Of a DNA stretch of 64,000 bases, positions 42,981 to 50,457 are shown piece by piece (position 1 is the first letter of the stretch; each line of letters starts with the position of its first letter). Below the pieces are notes generated by a model that saw nothing but the letters and a program-made list of their open reading frames with translations, had not been told where the DNA came from and did not search any database. Origin of the DNA: Paracoccaceae bacterium (GTDB lineage Bacteria; Pseudomonadota; Alphaproteobacteria; Rhodobacterales; Rhodobacteraceae); NCBI GenBank assembly GCA_018223125.1, contig JAAEZA010000002.1:1-64000 (forward strand), read 5' to 3'. The position numbers were made by a program, and so were the translations under genes.

Positions 42981-45200
42981 TTAGTTCTTTCCGCCGAAAA
43001 TTCCGGTTATCACCTTCTTCAGCACATTCTCTGCCTCCTGATCGAGCCGCTTTACGTCTCTCTCAATCTGCTCTGCCAGATCCCGCAGGGTATCATTGCC
43101 CCGACGCTGGTTCTGATTGTTTTCCTTAGCCACCTTGGGGGCCACCGGCTGTTTGGCAGGTACATCCATCGGAAGAGGTGCCGGAACCTTGCCGTCCAGA
43201 ACCCGCACCATGGTTTCGCGCCAGATTTCGGCCGGCAAACCGCCGCCGGTAACGCCCGTCAGTTTGGAGTTGTCGTCATACCCCATCCAGACGCCGATGA
43301 CATAATCGGAGTTAAAGCCGATATACCAGGCATCCCGCGCCCCCTGAGTGGTGCCGGTCTTGCCTGCATTTTCGATACCTTCGATGCGGGCCCGTCCGCC
43401 AGTGCCGCCTTCAACCACCTGATTCATCATATAGATCAACTGGCGTGCCGCTTTTTGCGAAATCACCTGTTCCGGTGTTTCGTCAGTCTTTACGAACAGG
43501 GGCTTGCTGTCGCCCTGAAGGGTCAGTTCCTCAATGCCGTAGGGTTCTACAGCAGCACCCTGATTGAGAATACCAGCGTAAGCGCCGGTCATTTCTAACA
43601 GGGTAGATTCAGACGCCCCCAGCGCCATGGCCGGTCCGTTGGACAGTTCGTTCTTGATGCCGAACCCGCGGGCTGTTTCGCGCACCCGTTCCAGCCCGAC
43701 AGCCACGGCAATTTTGACCGCCACTGTGTTGATGGATTTGGCAAGCGCTGTTGTCAGTGAAATCTCTCCAAGGAAATTCTTGGTGTAGTTCTTCGGCGTA
43801 TACGGCCCCGAGCCGGGCACGTTTATAGTAAACCTCTCGTCCACCACGCGGGTATCCCAGCGCCAGCCGTCTTGAAGGGCCGTTGCATAAACGAAAGGTT
43901 TGAAAGAGGAACCGGTCTGCCGGATCGCCTGCGTGGCGCGGTTGAATTCGCCTGCGTTGCCGGATTTCTTGCCGCCCACAATCGCCCGCACAGCCCCGTC
44001 CGGTGACAGAACTACAATCGCCGCCTGCGCCTTGGAGCCTTCGCGCACCTTGGTTTCAAACACGTTTGTCAGCGCGTCCTCGGCTGCTTTTTGCACCCGT
44101 TTGTCAAAGGTGGTGCGGATCACCAGATCTTCGATGCTGTCCTTCAGGATAAACTCCGGCCCGCTTTCCATAATCCAATCCGCGAAATAGCCGCCTGCCC
44201 GCGCCTTGGCCACATCCGAGAGCTGCGCCGGATTGGCATGGGCCTCTGCCGCTTGTTGTTCTGTCAGATACCCCTGATCCTTCATCAGATCGATGATAAG
44301 ATCCGCCCGGTCCTGCGCCCGTCCGATGTTGCGGGTCGGGGCATTGGCCGATGGTGCTTTCAACAAACCCGCCAGCATCGCTGCTTCGGGCACGCTGACC
44401 TCTGCTGCGGATTTGCTGAAATAGCGCTGGCTTGCCGCTTCAAACCCGTGGCTCCCCGCCCCGAGATAGGCACGGTTCATATAGATCGTCATGATCTCGT
44501 CTTTGGTGTATTTAATCTCCATCGCCAGCGCCATGGGGACTTCCTTGATCTTGCGCTCGATCGAGTTCATGTCAGAAAAGAAAACCCGTTTGGCCACCTG
44601 CTGCGTGATCGTGGACCCGCCGTGCCCTTTCAGGGGATGCCGCCCTTCGCGCATATTGGTGCGGATCGCCCCCAGAATACCCCGCGGAGACAGTCCGAAA
44701 TGGCGATAGAACCGTTTATCTTCTGTTGCGATGACGGCATTACGCAATTGTGGTGCGACAGATTTCGCATGGACCAGCCCGCCGAACTGATCCCCGCGCC
44801 ACGCGAAGACCTGTCCGGTATCATCTTCCAAAGTCACCGAGCCCTTTTGCCGGTCATCCATCAGCGCGGTCGCATCAGGCAGTTTGGCATAGTAATACAT
44901 CGTAGTCGTGCCGATGATAATCCCGAGCACAACGGCCACGCGGAAGGTAATCCACCAGATGATCCGCAGAATCCCGCCAACGACCCACTTGAAGGCCCGA
45001 ACGAATATATTTCCCGTCGGTTTTTTGCGCGGAGCCTTGGTTTTGGGTTTCGATTTGCGCAAGGACGGCAGCAAACCTTTCAGCATTCCGGTCTTTGCAC
45101 CGGACGCTTTTGCAGGTTTCCGCTTCGCAGGTTTCGCCTTCGCAGCTGTGTAGTCCCTTTTGGGCGCCACCAAGGGACGCCTTTTACCATTATCCGCCAT
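42981..45200 (-). CDS. Class A penicillin-binding protein (PBP1A type)
   Basis: 739 residues. The N-terminus (about 1-65) is a Lys/Pro/Ala-rich basic cytosolic tail, then a membrane helix (about 78-103). The transglycosylase domain shows IATEDKRFYRHFG and GGSTITQQVAKR. The transpeptidase shows the active Ser in GSSFKPF, the SIN motif and KTGT. It polymerises glycan strands and cross-links them in the cell wall. The C-terminal stretch is charged. The basic tail is longer than the E. coli one. Confidence 0.93.
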   Translation of the reverse strand: MADNGKRRPLVAPKRDYTAAKAKPAKRKPAKASGAKTGMLKGLLPSLRKSKPKTKAPRKKPTGNIFVRAFKWVVGGILRIIWWITFRVAVVLGIIIGTTTMYYYAKLPDATALMDDRQKGSVTLEDDTGQVFAWRGDQFGGLVHAKSVAPQLRNAVIATEDKRFYRHFGLSPRGILGAIRTNMREGRHPLKGHGGSTITQQVAKRVFFSDMNSIERKIKEVPMALAMEIKYTKDEIMTIYMNRAYLGAGSHGFEAASQRYFSKSAAEVSVPEAAMLAGLLKAPSANAPTRNIGRAQDRADLIIDLMKDQGYLTEQQAAEAHANPAQLSDVAKARAGGYFADWIMESGPEFILKDSIEDLVIRTTFDKRVQKAAEDALTNVFETKVREGSKAQAAIVVLSPDGAVRAIVGGKKSGNAGEFNRATQAIRQTGSSFKPFVYATALQDGWRWDTRVVDERFTINVPGSGPYTPKNYTKNFLGEISLTTALAKSINTVAVKIAVAVGLERVRETARGFGIKNELSNGPAMALGASESTLLEMTGAYAGILNQGAAVEPYGIEELTLQGDSKPLFVKTDETPEQVISQKAARQLIYMMNQVVEGGTGGRARIEGIENAGKTGTTQGARDAWYIGFNSDYVIGVWMGYDDNSKLTGVTGGGLPAEIWRETMVRVLDGKVPAPLPMDVPAKQPVAPKVAKENNQNQRRGNDTLRDLAEQIERDVKRLDQEAENVLKKVITGIFGGKN

Positions 45201-45333
45201 AACCGCTCGTGCCTGTTTTAGGTCATTCCCTGCAAGATAGTGCGGTTGGACCTGTTTGTGGAGGGCTTAGAGCCCTACCAGCCCAGATTCTTTTTCGCCT
45301 ATATTTAGGTCAGACGCTAGTGTGTGATTAAAT

Positions 45334-45377
45334 TTTAGGCATTTCTCATTTTTTCTGCGCTGCAGAAATTGCCTAAA
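45334..45377. promoter_or_regulatory. Inverted repeat upstream of glnK
   Basis: TTTAGGCATTTCT (45334-45346) and AGAAATTGCCTAAA (45364-45377) are near-complementary arms 78 bases before the glnK ATG. It could be an operator for a nitrogen regulator, but it does not resemble the usual NtrC consensus. No clear sigma-54 -24/-12 box is present. Confidence 0.5.
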
Positions 45378-45454
45378 CTTGTATCAACCCGCCGGAAACG
45401 GCTTGTCTGAGCCAACGGCCGGGCGATCCGGTTGATTAAACCTACGAGGGACAG

Positions 45455-45793
45455 ATGAAGCTTATTATAGCGACAATTAAACCTTTCAAACTGGAAGAAG
45501 TCCGCACAGCGCTGACGGACATCGGCGTGAAAGGGATGATGGTCACGGAGATCAAAGGCTACGGCGTTCAATCCGGCCACACCGAAATCTATCGCGGGGC
45601 AGAATACGCAATTAACTACGTGCCCAAGATGAAACTGGAAATCGTTGTCACGGCCGACATGGCCGAACAAGCCGTAAGCGCGATCGAAGAAAGCGCCAAA
45701 ACCGGCAAGATCGGTGACGGCAAGATTTTTGTACTGGATGTGGAGCAAGCCGTCCGCGTGCGCACCGGCGAAATCGGCGACGACGCGATCTAA
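45455..45793 (+). CDS. glnK: P-II nitrogen regulatory protein
   Basis: 112 residues, full-length P-II. The T-loop has TEIYRGAEY with the uridylylation site Tyr51. The ATP-binding B-loop region TGKIGDGKIFV is complete. In place of the common GRQKGH the loop begins GVQSGH. It senses ATP/ADP and 2-oxoglutarate and blocks the ammonium channel when nitrogen is plentiful. The amtB gene follows after 34 bases in the same transcript, the classic glnK-amtB pair. Preceding promoter carries an inverted repeat. Confidence 0.95.
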   Translation: MKLIIATIKPFKLEEVRTALTDIGVKGMMVTEIKGYGVQSGHTEIYRGAEYAINYVPKMKLEIVVTADMAEQAVSAIEESAKTGKIGDGKIFVLDVEQAVRVRTGEIGDDAI

Positions 45794-45827
45794 ACGCTGC
45801 AAAATGATGATGAACGAGGATAAAGTC

Positions 45828-47153
45828 ATGACCTATTCCCTGAAAACCCCGCTTCTGGCGCTGGCGGCTACCGCCCTGCCGGTTGTCGCGATGGCACAGG
45901 ATGCCACGCCGACCGCTGTACCAACCGAAGTCAATTTCATTCTGACCACGCTGCTGTTTCTGGTTGGCGGCTTTCTGGTGTTCTTTATGGCCGCCGGTTT
46001 TGCCATGCTGGAAGCCGGTTTGGTCCGCTCCAAGAACGTAACCATGCAGCTGACCAAAAACATGGCGCTGTTTGGTCTGGCCTGTATCTTTTATTACCTG
46101 ATCGGCTTCAACCTGATGTACCCGGGTGACGCCTGGATCATCCCGAACGTTATCGGCGCCCTGAGCCCGACAAGCCTTGAGCCGGTTGGCCTTGCTGCAG
46201 CAGACGCCGATCTGTCCTATGCTTCTGTTGGTTCGGATTTCTTCTTCCAGCTGATGTTCTGTGCCGCAACAGCCTCCATCGTGTCCGGTGCTCTCGCTGA
46301 ACGGATCAAACTCTGGCCGTTCCTGATCTTTGTTGTCATCCTGACCGCTATTATCTATCCGGTTCAGGCTTCCTGGAAATGGGGCGCAGGCTTCCTTGAT
46401 CAAGCCGGTTTCCTTGACTTTGCAGGTTCCACAGTTGTGCACTCTGTAGGCGGCTGGGCTGCTCTGACAGGCGCGATCATTCTTGGGCCACGGATCGGTA
46501 AATACCGTGAAGGCCGCGTCACACCTATGCTGGGTTCCAACCTGACACTGGCTACTTTGGGTACATTCATCCTGTGGCTCGGCTGGTTCGGCTTCAACGG
46601 CGGTTCGCAGCTGGCCATGGGTACTGTAGGCGATATTGCTGATGTTTCCCGTATCTTCGTAAACACCAATGCTGCCGCTGCCGGTGGTGTGGTTGCCGCG
46701 CTGGTCCTGACACAGATGCTCTACAAGAAGCCTGACCTGACCATGATCCTGAACGGTGCGCTTGCCGGTCTCGTATCTATCACAGCCGAGCCGCTGACAC
46801 CATCCATCGGTGCAGCAACCCTGATCGGTGCAGTAGGTGGTGTGATCGTTGTCTTCACAGTGCCGCTTCTGGACAAGTTCCGCATCGACGACGTGGTTGG
46901 CGCCATTCCGGTACACCTGATCGCCGGTATCTGGGGCACAATCGCCGTCGTCTTCACAAACAGCGACGCATCCCTTGGTGCGCAGCTCTACGGCATCATC
47001 ACAGTTGCAGTCTTTGTGATCGTCACCTCCGCCGTAGTCTGGTTCATCCTGAAAGCGATCATGGGCATCCGTGTACCACAAGAAGCCGAAGTAACCGGCC
47101 TCGACATGAGCGAGCTGGGCATGGAAGCCTACCCCGAATTCGCGCAAAACTAA
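45828..47153 (+). CDS. amtB: Ammonium transporter
   Basis: 441 residues from ATG 45828, with GAGGA 9 bases upstream and a signal peptide (ends near VAMAQ); in-frame ATGs at 45804-45812 lack this. Eleven membrane helices follow. AGFAMLEAGLVRSKN is the conserved first-helix motif; the twin pore histidines lie in STVVHSVGGW and AIPVHLIAG. It conducts ammonium into the cell as a trimer, under GlnK control. Confidence 0.95.
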   Translation: MTYSLKTPLLALAATALPVVAMAQDATPTAVPTEVNFILTTLLFLVGGFLVFFMAAGFAMLEAGLVRSKNVTMQLTKNMALFGLACIFYYLIGFNLMYPGDAWIIPNVIGALSPTSLEPVGLAAADADLSYASVGSDFFFQLMFCAATASIVSGALAERIKLWPFLIFVVILTAIIYPVQASWKWGAGFLDQAGFLDFAGSTVVHSVGGWAALTGAIILGPRIGKYREGRVTPMLGSNLTLATLGTFILWLGWFGFNGGSQLAMGTVGDIADVSRIFVNTNAAAAGGVVAALVLTQMLYKKPDLTMILNGALAGLVSITAEPLTPSIGAATLIGAVGGVIVVFTVPLLDKFRIDDVVGAIPVHLIAGIWGTIAVVFTNSDASLGAQLYGIITVAVFVIVTSAVVWFILKAIMGIRVPQEAEVTGLDMSELGMEAYPEFAQN

Positions 47154-47178
47154 AAACCGCGCAATTCCGTAAAGACAG

Positions 47179-47207
47179 AAAGCCGGGCCTTCGGGTCCGG
47201 CTTTTTC
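47179..47207 (+). terminator. Terminator after amtB
   Basis: AAAGCCGGGCC and GGGTCCGGCTTTTT pair with one G-U over a UUC-type loop and end in a T run. Confidence 0.88.
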
Positions 47208-47277
47208 TTTGCGCTTGGGGCTGGTCAGCGACGAATTTTACCGTCACCTTGCAGCCAAACCGTTGAAAGGATCAGAC

Positions 47278-48036
47278 ATGAACGCCCCGCAGCCGAACGC
47301 AACCAACATGGATCACTGGGACGCCCGCGTGGATCTCGCCGCAGCTTTTCGCTGGACAGAAAGGCTGAACTTCCACGAGGCCGTAGCCAATCACTTTTCC
47401 TATGCCGTGAATGACGACGGGACCCAGTTCCTGATGAATCCCAATCAGATGCATTTCGCGCGAATCAAGGCGAGTGACCTTCTGCTGCTGGATGCCAATG
47501 ATCCCGATGTCCTGTCCCGCCCCGGCGCACCGGACCCGACAGCATGGGGTCTGCACGGTGCGCTGCACCGCCACTGCCCCCACGCCCGTTGCGCCATGCA
47601 CGTCCATTCGGTCCATGCTACGGTTCTGGCCAGCTTGAAAGACAGCCGCCTGTTGCCGATTGACCAGAACACAGCCACATTCTTCAACCGCTATGTGATT
47701 GACGACAATTACGGCGGGTTGGCCTTTGAAGAAGAAGGCGAACGTTGCGCCCAACTGTTCAGCGATCCCAAGGTCAAGGTAATGATCATGGGCAATCACG
47801 GGGTAATGATTATTGGCGACACCGTCGCTGATACGTTCAACCGGCTCTATTACTTCGAACGTTCCGCCGAAACCTACATCCGCGCCTTGCAAACCGGACA
47901 GGAACTGCGGGTACTTTCCGACGAAATCGCAGAAAAAACAGCGCGGGAACTGGAAGACTATCCCGAACAGGCAGACCGCCATCTGGCCGAACTGAAACTG
48001 ATCCTCGACGAAGAAGGTTCCACCTACGCGAGCTAG
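47278..48036 (+). CDS. Class II aldolase/adducin-family protein
   Basis: 252 residues from ATG 47278, with AAAGGATCAGAC upstream. The zinc site is visible as HVHSVHA (two histidines) and the later GNHGVMIIGDT histidine; a conserved Glu lies in NFHEAVANHFS. This group includes fuculose-phosphate and ribulose-phosphate aldolases and adducin-like decarboxylases, but without a sugar-specific motif the substrate is open. It is the only gene between amtB and a regulator, tail to tail with the latter by four bases. Confidence 0.84.
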   Translation: MNAPQPNATNMDHWDARVDLAAAFRWTERLNFHEAVANHFSYAVNDDGTQFLMNPNQMHFARIKASDLLLLDANDPDVLSRPGAPDPTAWGLHGALHRHCPHARCAMHVHSVHATVLASLKDSRLLPIDQNTATFFNRYVIDDNYGGLAFEEEGERCAQLFSDPKVKVMIMGNHGVMIIGDTVADTFNRLYYFERSAETYIRALQTGQELRVLSDEIAEKTARELEDYPEQADRHLAELKLILDEEGSTYAS

Positions 48037-48989
48037 GCCGCCGCGCCCCGCGCCTCTGCCCCGCGCACCGCACGGGGCGAGGTCGCGAATTCGGCGCGGA
48101 AGGCCCGCGTCATCGCCGTGGCATCACGATACCCGCAACGCACCGCAATCTCGGCAACGCCAAGCTCCGTGTCATGCACAAGATTGCGTGCCACCACCAT
48201 ACGCTGGCGCCGGTAAACCTGCCGTGGCGTCGCGCCAAGCGCGGCTTTCACCCGCGCCTCAAGCGTCTTTTGCGACACACCCAGACGCCGCGCCAGTTCC
48301 TTCACGGACAGCGGGCTTTCCACATGGGCCTGCATCAGATCAAGCGCCCGCCCTACCAGACGGTCCCGCGCCCGACCAAATCCCCCATCCACCCGCGCAT
48401 CTGACATAAAGAGTGTGGCCACATCCTGACGCAGCGCCTCTCCGTGCTGGGAGGCAATCAGGTGCATCGCCAGATCAAACGCCGCAATCGCCCCTGTGCA
48501 GGTGATCCGGTTCCCGTCAATGACATAGCGTTCCCGCAGCACCTCTACCTCGGGGAAGGTTTCGGCAAAGGCGTCCAGTTCCTCCCAATGGATGGTCGCC
48601 CGCCGCCCGCGCAACAGCCCCGCCACGGCCATCAGCCAAGCACCTGTATCAAACCCCGCGATGATGCCAAAGCGCTTGGCCGCCGCCCGCAGGCCGAGCT
48701 GGGTCGGTGCGCCTGTGTGGCTGTGATGGGCATAACTCGGCATAACAAAGAGCATTTCGCCCGACATCCCGTCAAGCCGCCCGTCCGGCGTGATTTCCAA
48801 CCCGCTGGAACTGGTCACGCTGTCTCCGTCAAGCGACAGGAACTGCCAGTCGAACAGATCCACGCCCGCCAGATCATTGGCAGCCCGCAGCGGCTCAATC
48901 GCATTGGCCAGACAGTGGTTCGAAAAGTGATCGAACAACAAAACCCCGACTCGCAACTCTCCCGAAGATGATTTTTTCCAGACCGGCAT
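48033..48989 (-). CDS. GlxA-family AraC regulator
   Basis: 318 residues. The first two thirds form a DJ-1/PfpI-like sensor domain (VGVLLFDHFSNHCLANAIEPLRAAN, then IIAGFDTGAWLMA). The C-terminal third is an AraC double helix-turn-helix with SVKELARRLGVSQKTLEARVK and VAEIAVRCGYRDATAMTRAFRAEF. The usual amidotransferase cysteine position reads GFDTG, so it is a ligand sensor and not an enzyme. GlxA-type relatives (GbdR, CdhR) control betaine and carnitine catabolism. ATG 48989 has no clear ribosome site. It is divergent from the acyl-CoA dehydrogenase gene. Confidence 0.87.
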   Translation of the reverse strand: MPVWKKSSSGELRVGVLLFDHFSNHCLANAIEPLRAANDLAGVDLFDWQFLSLDGDSVTSSSGLEITPDGRLDGMSGEMLFVMPSYAHHSHTGAPTQLGLRAAAKRFGIIAGFDTGAWLMAVAGLLRGRRATIHWEELDAFAETFPEVEVLRERYVIDGNRITCTGAIAAFDLAMHLIASQHGEALRQDVATLFMSDARVDGGFGRARDRLVGRALDLMQAHVESPLSVKELARRLGVSQKTLEARVKAALGATPRQVYRRQRMVVARNLVHDTELGVAEIAVRCGYRDATAMTRAFRAEFATSPRAVRGAEARGAAA

Positions 48990-49008
48990 GATCAAGGGAT
49001 ACTTCTGC

Positions 49009-49020
49009 AAGGTCGACCTT
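49009..49020. promoter_or_regulatory. Palindrome in the araC-acyl-CoA dehydrogenase promoter
   Basis: AAGGTCGACCTT is a perfect 12-base palindrome, flanked by TGC on each side, in the 74-base gap between the divergent regulator and dehydrogenase genes. It is a good candidate operator for the AraC-type protein. Confidence 0.5.
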
Positions 49021-49063
49021 TGCAAGAGGCATAGGCTCAGGGCAACATCAAAAGGATACCCAC

Positions 49064-50224
49064 ATGCAATACGGCCTGACCGAAGAACAGGAAATGATCG
49101 CCTCCACCGTGCGGTCCTTCGTTGAGAAAGAAATCTATCCGCACGAAGAACTGGTAGAACGGACGGGCGAAGTGCCAAAGGAAATCGCGGACGAGATCAA
49201 ACGCAAGACGCTGGAACTGGGGTTTTACGGCTGCAACTTCCCCGAAGAAGTGGGCGGGGCCGGCCTGAACCACCGCGAATTTGCGCTGGTGGAACGGGAA
49301 CTGGGCCGTGGCTCCATGGCGTTGAACCATTTCTTCGGCCGTCCGCAAAACATCCTGATGGCCTGTAACGCCGAACAGCGGGAGCGTTACCTGATGCCCG
49401 CCATGCGCGGGGAGCGGATGGACGCGCTGGCAATGACGGAACCCGGCGCGGGATCGGACGTGCGCGGCATGAAATGTTCGGCCGTGCGCGACGGGGGAGA
49501 CTGGGTGGTGAACGGCACCAAACACTTTATTTCCGGTGCGGACCATGCAGATTTCATCATCGTCTTTATCGCAACTGGCGAAGACGACACGCCCAAGGGC
49601 CCGAAGAAACGGATCACAACCTTTCTGGTGGATCGTGGCACACCGGGCTTTACCATCCGCGACGGCTACAAATCCGTATCCCACCGCGGCTACAAGAACA
49701 TGATCCTTGAATTTGACGATTGCCGCCTGCCAGACGCACAAGTCCTGGGCGAGGTGGACGGTGGCTTTGCCGTCATGAACGAATGGCTTTACGCCACGCG
49801 CATTACCGTCGCCACAATGTCTGTCGGCCGCGCACGCCGTGTGTTCGATTATGCACTGTCCTACGCCGCCGAGCGGGAACAGTTCGGCCAGCCCATCGGC
49901 AAGTTTCAGGGCGTCAGCTTCCAGATCGCTGACATGATTACCGAAATCGACGCGGCAGACCTCTTGACCCTTGCTGCGGCGGACCGGCTGGACAAGGGCC
50001 TGCCCGCCAACCGTGAAATCGCCAGTGCGAAGCTCTACGCATCCGAAATGCTGTCCCGCGTCACGGATGCAGCCATCCAGATCCACGGCGGCATGGGTCT
50101 GATGGACGATTACCCGCTGGAACGCTTCTGGCGCGATGCGCGCGTGGAACGGATCTGGGACGGCACCTCCGAAATTCAGCGTCACATCATCAGCCGCGAG
50201 CTTTTGCGCGCGTTGGGCGCGTAA
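49064..50224 (+). CDS. Acyl-CoA dehydrogenase
   Basis: 386 residues. The FAD-binding acyl-CoA dehydrogenase family signature ALAMTEPGAGSDVRGM, the catalytic-region IHGGMGLMDDYPLERFWRDAR and the C-terminal IWDGTSEIQRHIISRELLRA are complete. The enzyme introduces a double bond alpha-beta to the CoA thioester. The neighbours (NDP-forming CoA ligase, CaiD-like hydratase) suggest a short or charged acyl group, such as gamma-butyrobetainyl-CoA; I infer this and have no residue that proves it. The ATG has AAAAGGATACCCAC upstream. Confidence 0.92.
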   Translation: MQYGLTEEQEMIASTVRSFVEKEIYPHEELVERTGEVPKEIADEIKRKTLELGFYGCNFPEEVGGAGLNHREFALVERELGRGSMALNHFFGRPQNILMACNAEQRERYLMPAMRGERMDALAMTEPGAGSDVRGMKCSAVRDGGDWVVNGTKHFISGADHADFIIVFIATGEDDTPKGPKKRITTFLVDRGTPGFTIRDGYKSVSHRGYKNMILEFDDCRLPDAQVLGEVDGGFAVMNEWLYATRITVATMSVGRARRVFDYALSYAAEREQFGQPIGKFQGVSFQIADMITEIDAADLLTLAAADRLDKGLPANREIASAKLYASEMLSRVTDAAIQIHGGMGLMDDYPLERFWRDARVERIWDGTSEIQRHIISRELLRALGA

Positions 50225-50229
50225 GCCAT

Positions 50230-50267
50230 GCGCTCCGCGCGGGGATATTTCAGGCCAGAAGAAAAGC
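50230..50267 (+). repeat. GGGGATATTT-type intergenic repeat, copy 2
   Basis: GCGCTCCGCGCGGGGATATTT, then GGCCAGAAGAAAAGC. Its first part is the exact reverse complement of 12665-12686, and the whole is a degenerate inverted match of copy 3 at 50392. Confidence 0.8.
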
Positions 50268-50284
50268 GCGGCGGGGTGGAAACA

Positions 50285-50315
50285 GCCCTCTGCGCCTTAA
50301 TCAGCGGCAGAGGGC
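50285..50315 (+). terminator. Hairpin after the acyl-CoA dehydrogenase gene
   Basis: GCCCTCTGC with GCAGAGGGC is a nine-base-pair stem on a 13-base loop. The T run after it is weak, so it may attenuate instead of stopping transcription into the CoA ligase gene. Confidence 0.6.
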
Positions 50316-50391
50316 CTTCTCCTGGCGCGGTCATCGGCTTCCCAGCCTGTACCGCATCCCTGTTAAACCTGATTCCCGTTAACAAATCCTT

Positions 50392-50425
50392 GCTTCTTCT
50401 GGCGGAAAATATCCCCGCCGGAGGC
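50392..50425 (-). repeat. GGGGATATTT-type intergenic repeat, copy 3
   Basis: On the minus strand it reads GCCTCCGGCGGGGATATTT, then GCCAGAAGAAGC. It lies in inverted orientation to copy 2, about 125 bases apart, with the terminator hairpin between them. Confidence 0.8.
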
Positions 50426-50457
50426 TGGCGAACTTTTTTCCCGAGAGACTTGATGCC

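Noticed and set aside
45201-45454. Sigma-54 promoter before glnK
   Set aside because: No TGGCAC-N5-TTGC type box fits; TTGC-like pieces occur without the -24 element.
45648-47147. 499-codon open frame on the minus strand
   Set aside because: Antisense shadow of glnK-amtB; the translation is Asp/Gly/Cys-rich and shows no known domain.
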